Shown here one piece after another: positions 12,724 through 18,330 of a DNA stretch of 18,330 bases. A program made the position numbers and the translations under genes. The DNA is taken from the NCBI GenBank assembly GCA_020345785.1, contig CP070771.1:4123747-4142076 (forward strand). Reading direction: 5' to 3'. The notes beneath the pieces were generated by a model that was not told the DNA's origin, ran no database searches, and saw only the letters and a list, made by a program, of their open reading frames with translations. This DNA is from Desulfobacterales bacterium (GTDB taxonomy: Bacteria; Desulfobacterota; Desulfobacteria; Desulfobacterales; JAFDCJ01). Position 1 is the first letter of the stretch. The number at the start of each line of letters is the position of its first letter.

Positions 12724-14964
12724 ATGAAAAATACAAATGCTCAAAACGCATCCCTTGTGACTTTAGAAGGTCAATTGGAACGCGTCACCTACTTTAACGA
12801 AGCAAATCATTACACCATTGCCCGCTTGAAACCCTCCCTTCTGGATACCGGCGTCACCGTGGTTGGATATCTAACCGGCGTCAGTGCCGGTGAGACCATT
12901 AAAGTCAGGGGCTCGTGGGAAACTCATCCCAGATACGGACAGCAGTTTAAAGTAAAATCCTTTGACGTGACTCTGCCGGCGGAAGTTGACGGTATCCGAA
13001 AATACCTGGCCTCCGGGATCATCAAAGGTATCGGTCCATCGATGGCGAATAGAATGGTAAAGGCATTCGGGAACAACACCCTCGAAATTATCGAGAAAAA
13101 TCCTGAGAAATTGCTTGAAGTTGAAGGCATCGGCGAGGCGAAAGCCGCCATGATAAGAAGCGCCTGGCAAGAGCATCACACTCTCAGGGGATTGATGATG
13201 TTTCTGCAGCAGATGGGGGTCCAAACCGCTTACGGCGCCAAAATATACAAGGAATACGGTCCGGATGCCGTGGATTTTATCAAGCAGGATCCGTACAGAC
13301 TGGCTGAAGATATTCCGGGTACCGGATTTCTAATCGCCGATACCATCGCTCGGAAACTGGGGATTGAAAAAGAGAATCCCGAACGCGTGAGGGCCTGTAT
13401 CGTGCACATCATCCTGCAGAACGCCGAAGATGGGCACACCTTTGCCGAGGAAGAAAACCTTTTTGCACGTTGTGAGAATCAATTTCAAATAAGTCGCCGG
13501 ATAATTCAAAATACTATAGAGGAAATGGCTGCCGCCAACGCCATCGTTGTTGAACCATTGGCCGCTGAACCGTCCACCAATGCCATATATATGAAGGACT
13601 TGCATCAGGCGGAAGCCGGTTTGGCCAACCGCCTGAAGGCCATGCTTTGCGTGCCGCTAGAGATTGCCGGTATTGATGCAGAGCGCATAGCAAATGAAGT
13701 TCACCAAAAGCTGGCCATCAACCTGTCTGACGAACAGCTGGAAGTTCTCGAACAGATCGTCTCCCACCGGATTGCCATTATCACCGGCGGCCCGGGAACC
13801 GGTAAAACGACGCTGTTACGATCTATCAGCACGATCTTTGAAACCTTGGGCAAGCGTGTGCTGTTGGCGGCCCCTACCGGCCGGGCGGCCAGGCGGCTGG
13901 CAGAGGTGACCCGCAGAAAAGCAGCAACCATTCATCGTCTGCTGGGCTACAGTTTCATAGAAGGCGGCTTCCTGCGAAATCGGGACAATCCGCTCGAGAC
14001 CGACGCCGTTATTATCGATGAAGCTTCCATGGTTGATACCGTCCTCATGAATCATCTGGTCGATGCCATTCCCATTTCGGCGGTAATGGTGCTGGTGGGG
14101 GATGTGGCCCAGCTTCCGGCCATAGGTCCCGGCAATGTTCTTTCCGATATGATCAACTCGACCCGTATACCGGTTTTTTCCCTGAATAAAATATTTCGTC
14201 AGGACCAGGAAAGCGCAATTATTCTGAATGCCCACAAAGTGCGGCAGGGTCGGTCAACGCTTGATGCTCAGCCGGACATCATCGACGACAATTGTGATTT
14301 TTATTTCATTGAGCAGGGTGATCCCGACCGGGTGGCGGTTAAAATTGTGCAACTGTGCAGCGAGGAATTGCCGCGGAAATTTAATTTCGACCCCATACTT
14401 GATATTCAGGTACTGACGCCGATGCACAAAGGCGCTGTGGGAACGATCAATCTGAACCACATGCTGCAAAAGTCGCTAAATCCGGAGCCGGTTTTGGTCG
14501 AAGCCATGGGAAATGCTTTCAAAGCCGGTGACAAGGTCATGCACCTTATTAATAATTACCAGAAGGAAGTTTATAACGGTGATATCGGCGTGGTTCGCAA
14601 GTTTGACCGCCAAAAAGGAGAGCTTTCCGTCGATTATTACGGCAGAACTGTCCGCTATGACGCCGGTGAATTTGATCAGATAACCATTGCCTATGCGATT
14701 TCGGTTCACAAATCCCAGGGGTCTGAATATCCGGCCGTTATTGTGCCTCTGGTAACCCAGCATTATGTTATGCTGCAGAGAAATTTAATATATACCGCCA
14801 TGACGAGAGGGCAAAAGCTTGTCATTCTGATCGGCACTCCAAAAGCGTTATATATTGCCTTAAAAAATGACAGGCCCCGGCTGCGGCTGACCTCTCTGGC
14901 CGCGAGACTGAGCAAGGGTTTTGTCCCGGAATCGTCCGGCAAAGAGGCCGGGCATCGAGGCTAA
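12724..14964 (+). CDS. recD2: ATP-dependent RecD-like DNA helicase (RecD2)
   Basis: This 746-residue SF1B helicase moves 5' to 3' on single-stranded DNA and serves repair independently of RecBC. The N-terminal OB-like domain (about 10-85, LEGQLERVTYFNEANHYTIA) and helix-hairpin-helix repeats (GIIKGIGPSMANRM at 98-111; LLEVEGIGEAKAAM at 130-143) are typical of RecD2. Helicase motifs: I GGPGTGKTT (355-363), Ia APTGRAARRL, II IIDEASMVD (430-438), III GDVAQLPAIGPG (459-470), IV FRQ (491-493), V AISVHKSQGSEYP, VI RNLIYTAMTRGQK. Length is normal for the family. No ribosome site precedes the ATG and the heptad inverted repeat ends 16 bases before it, so initiation may be weak or structured. No recB, recC, addA or addB genes are present nearby. 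Confidence 0.96.
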   Translation: MKNTNAQNASLVTLEGQLERVTYFNEANHYTIARLKPSLLDTGVTVVGYLTGVSAGETIKVRGSWETHPRYGQQFKVKSFDVTLPAEVDGIRKYLASGIIKGIGPSMANRMVKAFGNNTLEIIEKNPEKLLEVEGIGEAKAAMIRSAWQEHHTLRGLMMFLQQMGVQTAYGAKIYKEYGPDAVDFIKQDPYRLAEDIPGTGFLIADTIARKLGIEKENPERVRACIVHIILQNAEDGHTFAEEENLFARCENQFQISRRIIQNTIEEMAAANAIVVEPLAAEPSTNAIYMKDLHQAEAGLANRLKAMLCVPLEIAGIDAERIANEVHQKLAINLSDEQLEVLEQIVSHRIAIITGGPGTGKTTLLRSISTIFETLGKRVLLAAPTGRAARRLAEVTRRKAATIHRLLGYSFIEGGFLRNRDNPLETDAVIIDEASMVDTVLMNHLVDAIPISAVMVLVGDVAQLPAIGPGNVLSDMINSTRIPVFSLNKIFRQDQESAIILNAHKVRQGRSTLDAQPDIIDDNCDFYFIEQGDPDRVAVKIVQLCSEELPRKFNFDPILDIQVLTPMHKGAVGTINLNHMLQKSLNPEPVLVEAMGNAFKAGDKVMHLINNYQKEVYNGDIGVVRKFDRQKGELSVDYYGRTVRYDAGEFDQITIAYAISVHKSQGSEYPAVIVPLVTQHYVMLQRNLIYTAMTRGQKLVILIGTPKALYIALKNDRPRLRLTSLAARLSKGFVPESSGKEAGHRG

Positions 14965-14974
14965 AAAAAAGCGA

Positions 14975-15004
14975 ATCCACCCTTCGAAACTTGTCCGGGT
15001 GGAT
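14975..15004. terminator. Hairpin after the recD2 gene (8-bp perfect stem)
   Basis: ATCCACCC (14975-14982) pairs with GGGTGGAT (14997-15004) around a 14-nt loop. On the plus strand no U-run follows. On the minus strand TCGCTTTTTTTT follows, a better terminator shape, although no minus-strand gene reads into it nearby. Function is uncertain. Confidence 0.45.
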
Positions 15005-15044
15005 GCTGCGGTATGTCGTTTAAACATTGTAAGAGAATGACCTG

Positions 15045-15800
15045 ATGAAACGAAACCCAACCTATGAGGAACTGATAAATAGAGTAGCAGAGCTGGAAAG
15101 CGAAGCCGCCAATTCTAGATCTGCAGAAGATTCACTTAAAAAAAGTAATGAAATCGTCAGCAGTATCCTGTCTGCTTCTCCCATCGGTATCGGTCTGGTT
15201 GAAAATCGAATCATCAAGCGCATCAATGAAGCGATGAAGAAGATGTTTCGATTTGAATCAGAAACGGATTATTTGGGCAAAAGCGCTCGAATCATTTACC
15301 CGTCTGATGAAGACTTTCAGAAAGTCGGCGAGTTTATCTACAATCAATTTAAAGCCGGCAGAGAAGCTGTGCTGGACACTACCTTTAAACGCAGAGACGG
15401 GTCTACTTTTTTCGGCCATATAAAGGTAAACACGATGAATCCTCCTGATCCCATGAAGCGAGCGACGTTCACCATATCTGATATTTCATGGCGCAAGCAG
15501 GCCGAGGCGGAGATGTTGCAAAGGGAAAAATTGCAGGCGGTGGTCGAAATGGCCGGCGCGGTGTGTCATGAGATGAATCAGCCTATGCAGGTGGCATTGG
15601 TGGAACTTGCAGAATGCATGGCGATGGAGGGGTTTAAAAACAATACGATCAAACAGAAGGCTGAAAATATCAGACAGCAACTAAATGCATTGCGACAGTT
15701 GTCGCGCAAACTCATGCATATTACCAGATATGAGACACGTGACTACGTAAAAGGCGAGAAAATCATCGATATTGATAAATCTTCCGGCACGATGGGATAA
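15045..15800 (+). CDS. PAS domain protein with a histidine-kinase DHp (HisKA) domain but no ATPase domain
   Basis: This 251-residue cytoplasmic protein has a short N-terminal coiled coil (about 5-38) and a PAS domain (about 37-150: ILSASPIGIGLVENRIIKRI, then FKRRDGSTFFGHIKV and TFTISDISWRK). A DHp helical pair (about 158-230) follows with the phospho-acceptor His175 in the H-box CHEMNQPMQ. The protein then stops after IIDIDKSSGTMG. There are no N, D, F or G boxes of an HATPase_c domain, so it cannot autophosphorylate in cis. The stop is followed by a strong hairpin, and no ATPase-like sequence continues in another frame, so it looks like a complete gene. It may dimerise with or be phosphorylated by another kinase, or act as a phosphotransfer partner (inference). 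It has no adjacent response regulator. Confidence 0.87.
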   Translation: MKRNPTYEELINRVAELESEAANSRSAEDSLKKSNEIVSSILSASPIGIGLVENRIIKRINEAMKKMFRFESETDYLGKSARIIYPSDEDFQKVGEFIYNQFKAGREAVLDTTFKRRDGSTFFGHIKVNTMNPPDPMKRATFTISDISWRKQAEAEMLQREKLQAVVEMAGAVCHEMNQPMQVALVELAECMAMEGFKNNTIKQKAENIRQQLNALRQLSRKLMHITRYETRDYVKGEKIIDIDKSSGTMG

Positions 15801-15807
15801 TTCAGCG

Positions 15808-15872
15808 ACCAGCAGCAGAGGGTGGCCCCGGCCCTTTCCGGGGGCTTTCCTCATACCCCCGGCTCTGCTGGT
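15808..15872 (+). terminator. Terminator and nested inverted repeat after the PAS gene
   Basis: The inner stem pairs GCCCCGG (15825-15831) with CCGGGGGC (15838-15845, one bulged G) and is followed by TTTCCTC, a fair intrinsic terminator. An outer stem, ACCAGCAG (15808-15815) with CTGCTGGT (15865-15872), encloses it. Confidence 0.65.
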
Positions 15873-15919
15873 GATCGCAGATTTATGCGCGTTTTAATCT
15901 GCAATTCTGTTCTAACAGT

Positions 15920-15942
15920 GAAAACCTGGTCTCTGGGCCAGG
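15920..15942 (-). repeat. Second copy of the dispersed hairpin found at 5448-5471
   Basis: It is identical to 5448-5471 except for one missing C in the loop side. CCTGG (15925-15929) pairs with CCAGG (15938-15942). On the minus strand the stem is followed by TTTTCACTGTTA. Like the first copy it lies between convergent genes. Confidence 0.75.
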
Positions 15943-15986
15943 TCAGATAAGATTGGCTGTGCCGTAAAAACCGTAAAAATATTCCG

Positions 15987-16103
15987 TGGAATGATGGAAC
16001 ACTGGGTTTGGTGGAACGCGATCTATTTTTATATGGCTTGCACAGACCATAAAATAAAATCAGACCATCATGCGCTTTTAACTCCCAATATTCCATTATT
16101 CCA
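15987..16103. repeat. Inverted repeat of TGGAATNA-type words with 8-nt step
   Basis: TGGAATGATGGAACACTGGG (15987-16006) matches the reverse complement of 16084-16103 at 17 of 20 positions. Both arms consist of words beginning TGGAA spaced 8 nt apart. Confidence 0.75.
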
Positions 16104-16184
16104 TGGGTTATCTGACAGCAGATAGCACCTCTCGGATGAAGTTATACCCCGTCGACGGCGGGGACTTGGTTGCAGAATTCTTTG

Positions 16185-16610
16185 CTAAGAGTCCGTATCC
16201 TGCCGGACGGGTAGTGCAATCTTGAAGAATTGGACGCCTTCCTTCTTGAGGGTCTTTTCTTCCTCTTTAGTGCTTACGCCCCGGATGTTGCGGGGTTCAG
16301 CGGCGCCATAGTGGATTTTTAAGGCCTCTTTAGCAAATTCGCAACCAACGTCGTCAAAGTTTTTTTCAACAAACTCAACGGCTTCTTTACCAATTCTTTC
16401 CAGCACGGCTTCTTCATCCGAAAGCCGCTTGGGACTGGCAGCCGGAGATGCTTTTATGGCAAACTTAGAAGGGATGATGTCCACATAGGTAGCGTTGCAT
16501 ACCGGACAGGAAATCAATCCTTTTTTTTGTTGGTCCAGGTAGGTCTTGCGATCTTCAAACCAACCTTCAAAAGTATGACCATTAGCACATTGTAAATCGT
16601 ATGCGATCAT
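16185..16610 (-). CDS. DUF1178 family protein with N-terminal zinc-ribbon-like cysteines
   Basis: This 141-residue protein of unknown function has the hallmarks of DUF1178 (PF06676). The N-terminus is MIAYDLQCANGHTFEGWF, with Cys8 and His12 followed by CPVC (Cys35 and Cys38), likely one metal site. A variable proline- and serine-containing linker follows (SPAASPKRLSDEE). The conserved C-terminal part reads NFDDVGCEFAKEALKIHYG and then the glutamate-rich segment TKEEEKTLKKEG, ending in ALPV. No catalytic role is established for the family. The start ATG follows GGGTTTTCCAGT without a clear ribosome site. It is convergent with the PAS gene and divergent from the SH3-domain gene across an AT-rich gap. 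Confidence 0.88.
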   Translation of the reverse strand: MIAYDLQCANGHTFEGWFEDRKTYLDQQKKGLISCPVCNATYVDIIPSKFAIKASPAASPKRLSDEEAVLERIGKEAVEFVEKNFDDVGCEFAKEALKIHYGAAEPRNIRGVSTKEEEKTLKKEGVQFFKIALPVRQDTDS

Positions 16611-16821
16611 ACTGGAAAACCCAATCTGAGAGGTAATGATGAAAGCTGAATTTCAATTAATTTTTAATAAAATTAGATAAATACATCAATATCAAAATAA
16701 GATTAGCACAACTGGCAACATTTTTAAAGACATTGTTGACATAATTTGCTATTTTGACAATATATTGTAAAATAAGGTAATAATTAAAGTTCGTCAATCT
16801 CAATCAGGGAGTGTGCCGTTT
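16611..16821. promoter_or_regulatory. AT-rich divergent promoter region
   Basis: Two perfect TTGACA hexamers lie on the plus strand at 16736-16741 and 16754-16759, exactly 18 bases apart. TATATT (16761-16766) lies 19 bases after the first; AATAAT (16779-16784) lies 19 bases after the second. Either could fire the SH3-domain gene. No clear promoter was found for the minus-strand DUF1178 gene. Confidence 0.45.
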
Positions 16822-17484
16822 ATGAATATGCAGCTTAAGCGTATGGTGTTTATTGGAATTTGTCTAACAATTTTTTCGGGTATTTCTTATGCTGAAAGCA
16901 TGTATGTGACGGACCTGATTAAGTTGACGCTGCGCAGCGGTCCGAGCACGGAATACAAAATTCTGGCCGTGGTTGAATCCGGTCAGCAGTTGGAGGTGCT
17001 TGAACCTGGTGAAGATTGGTCCCTAGTGAGACTTGCCAACGAGAAAGAGGGGTATGTTTTGACCAGGTATTTAACCCCTGAGCCGACCCACAACATTTTA
17101 CTGGAACAATTACAGGACAAGCACAAAGTTGTGGCCCAGCAGGCGGCTGCCCTGCTTGAAGAAAATACTCAGCTCAGAGAGGAGAACCAAAATTTAAAAT
17201 CGACCCTCCAGGATACCGAACAAGCACTTAAGAAAGTGGAACAGGATTATCAGGAGCTCAAGGCCGGATCAGCCGAATTTATAACGCTTAAAACTAAATA
17301 CAAGCAAGCCAGCGAAAATCTCACCGAACAGACCAAAAGGGTCGAAAAATTGGATGAAGAATTGAGCCGAGTTGAAATGAACCAGTATATCAAGTGGTTT
17401 TTAGCCGGCTCCGGTGTTTTGCTGGTGGGTTTTATCATCGGATTTTCTGCCAGAAAACAGCGTCGACGCCCCTCTTTGCTGTAA
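16822..17484 (+). CDS. SH3-domain, coiled-coil, C-terminally anchored membrane protein (TIGR04211/YgiM-like)
   Basis: This 220-residue protein has a signal peptide (MNMQLKRMVFIGICLTIFSG, probably cut after SYA24). A bacterial SH3 domain follows (about 28-86: MYVTDLIKLTLRSGPSTEYK, VVESGQQLEVLE, EGYVLTRYLTPEP). Next are a long coiled coil (about 92-188, LLEENTQLREENQNLKSTLQ) and a transmembrane helix (about 191-209, WFLAGSGVLLVGFIIGFSA), then a basic cytoplasmic tail RKQRRRPSLL. This is the architecture of TIGR04211 and E. coli YgiM, with the SH3 part in the periplasm, possibly binding cell-wall peptides; the role is unknown. I chose the ATG at 16822 because GGGAG (16807-16811) is 10 bases upstream. 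A GTG at 16813 is too close to that site. Confidence 0.9.
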   Translation: MNMQLKRMVFIGICLTIFSGISYAESMYVTDLIKLTLRSGPSTEYKILAVVESGQQLEVLEPGEDWSLVRLANEKEGYVLTRYLTPEPTHNILLEQLQDKHKVVAQQAAALLEENTQLREENQNLKSTLQDTEQALKKVEQDYQELKAGSAEFITLKTKYKQASENLTEQTKRVEKLDEELSRVEMNQYIKWFLAGSGVLLVGFIIGFSARKQRRRPSLL

Positions 17485-17730
17485 CATGAAGCGCATTAGC
17501 GCACATGGACTTCGCATTGACATACTTGTTGATTGTCACTATATTCTTGGCGAACGCTCAAGCGAGCGAGCCCGCGACAATTAAGAGAACAAATTAACCG
17601 AAAATAACGCCAGCCACAAGTGACAATGGTGAGCCCTCACCATTACCAAAATGATAAACTCTTACCACACAAGGAAAAGAGGACAACTATAAACAAGCTG
17701 AAAAATTAGATGATAATACTGGGAACACAG
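17485..17730. other. Gap between the SH3-protein and CNNM-protein genes
   Basis: No gene is seen. It contains a perfect 9-bp palindrome at 17625-17644 (listed separately) and a 9-bp inverted pair, ATTGTCACT (17532-17540) with AGTGACAAT (17619-17627), overlapping the palindrome by three bases. No U-run terminator for the SH3 gene was found. Confidence 0.5.
17625..17644. promoter_or_regulatory. Perfect palindrome upstream of the CNNM-type gene
   Basis: AATGGTGAGCCCTCACCATT has 9-bp arms around CC, 87 bp before the ATG at 17731. The very short loop and the absence of a T-run make it more like a protein-binding site than a terminator, but neither is shown. Confidence 0.4.
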
Positions 17731-18330
17731 ATGCTATTTGAACAAATAGTGATTTTAAGCGTCCTCCTTTTGCTTTCCGGGTTTTTCTCCTCCGCCGAAA
17801 CTGCTCTATTTTCCATCAGCAAAGCCAAAGCGATTCATCTTGCAAAAGAAAAGGGACTAATAAATTCGCTGATCAAAAAAATGAAAGACGACCCCCACCG
17901 GTTGCTTTCGACCATCCTTATCGGAAACAATATCGTCAATGTCGGTGCGTCGGCACTGGCAACTGCGATTACCATTAACCTGGTGGCCAGCAATGCGGTG
18001 GGAATTGCGACTGGTGTCATGACTTTTTTAATCCTGATTTTTGGCGAAATTTTCCCCAAATCTATCGCCACCCGCAACAATGTCCTTATTGCCCGTCTGG
18101 TTATCATTCCGTTGTACTGGTTCTCGGTGATGTTTACCCCCTTGATTATCCTGCTGAACTTCATTCCCAAGCTGACCGGTAAAATGCAAAAAAAGCCCCA
18201 TGTCACCGAAGAAGAGTTGATGACATTTGTGGAAGTTGTTGAAGAAGAAGGCGGCATCGAAGAAGAAGAAAAGGAGCTGATAGAAAATATTTTCGAGTTT
18301 GATGATACCAGCGCCTCGGAAATTATGACA
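17731..18330 (+). CDS. CNNM/CorC (HlyC-like) transmembrane protein, DUF21 domain (partial; C-terminus beyond the right edge)
   Basis: Two hundred codons run open to the window end. The N-terminal DUF21/CNNM membrane domain is evident: a first helix IVILSVLLLLSGFFSSAETA with the conserved small-residue SAETALFS motif, then KDDPHRLLSTILIGNNIVNVG, then further helices with LIFGEIFPKSIATRN. The cytosolic link follows (VTEEELMTFVEVVEEEGGIE, EKELIENIFEFDDTSASEIMT), which in the family leads to paired CBS domains and a CorC/HlyC domain beyond the edge. Family members take part in magnesium or cobalt efflux or homeostasis; transport here is inferred only from family. The ATG at 17731 has a weak GGGAA upstream; an in-frame ATG at 17710 is an alternative. 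Confidence 0.93.
   Translation, partial: MLFEQIVILSVLLLLSGFFSSAETALFSISKAKAIHLAKEKGLINSLIKKMKDDPHRLLSTILIGNNIVNVGASALATAITINLVASNAVGIATGVMTFLILIFGEIFPKSIATRNNVLIARLVIIPLYWFSVMFTPLIILLNFIPKLTGKMQKKPHVTEEELMTFVEVVEEEGGIEEEEKELIENIFEFDDTSASEIMT

Larger units (their letters stand above)
15873..16184. other. Non-coding gap between convergent PAS and DUF1178 genes
   Basis: No gene is visible. It contains the second copy of the convergent-gene hairpin (15920-15942) and an inverted pair of 8-nt-periodic words (15987-16006 and 16084-16103). A GC hairpin, CCCCG/CGGGG, lies at 16147-16163 near the end of the DUF1178 gene, without a T-run. Confidence 0.6.

Noticed and set aside
14975..15004. Plus-strand intrinsic terminator of recD2
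   Set aside because: The stem is good but no U-run follows on the plus strand; the T-run lies on the other strand, so I kept it only as a hairpin of uncertain role.
17835..18257. 140-codon minus-strand ORF at the right edge
   Set aside because: It is the antisense shadow of the clearly recognisable CNNM/DUF21 gene.

Overview
The window looks like a chromosomal segment of a Gram-negative, probably anaerobic bacterium of the Desulfobacterota (Desulfobacterales-like). This is an inference from gene content and style: an RlpA lipoprotein, a GmhB-type LPS heptose phosphatase, a PAS protein with a CHEMNQP-type H-box, an SH3/coiled-coil/TM protein of the TIGR04211 type, a DUF1178 protein, and intergenic DNA full of short iterated words. 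No rRNA, tRNA, CRISPR array, transposase or phage gene was recognised.

Left part (1-3600): two minus-strand metabolic genes, a thiamine-diphosphate enzyme of the acetolactate synthase superfamily (cut by the window edge) and a Cys/Met-type PLP enzyme. Divergent from them is a tetR/acrR regulator bracketed by two inverted copies of one operator-like sequence. The downstream copy abuts a headless C-terminal fragment of a class I/II aminotransferase, so this locus has been rearranged.

Middle part (3600-7110): a possible unannotated 53-codon minus-strand small ORF, then an RpoD-like sigma factor lacking region 1.1 and convergent with an MFS transporter that follows a small heat-shock protein gene on the minus strand. 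A hairpin lies between the convergent sigma and MFS genes, and a near-identical copy lies between the convergent PAS and DUF1178 genes 10.5 kb away.

Proteostasis and envelope part (7110-11525): a second, divergent small heat-shock protein gene leads a probable operon hsp20-lon-rlpA. The two hsp20 genes are separated by about 700 bp of non-coding iterated DNA. Right part (11525-18330): gmhB, a RecD2-type helicase, a PAS plus DHp (HisKA) protein without an ATPase domain, DUF1178 (minus), the SH3/coiled-coil membrane protein, and the start of a CNNM/CorC-like membrane protein.

The most unusual signal is in the gaps between 7.18 and 12.71 kb. Long tracts are built from changing words (AGCTCAT, CGGCGCA, CACCCCG, TGCGGGT, TTTCGAA and others) that all keep an exact 7-nt register, in places for 13, 17 and 30 consecutive units, even where one word family gives way to another. 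This recalls the heptanucleotide STRR repeats of heterocystous cyanobacteria, but the words are far more varied. A related tract near 16.0 kb has an 8-nt step.
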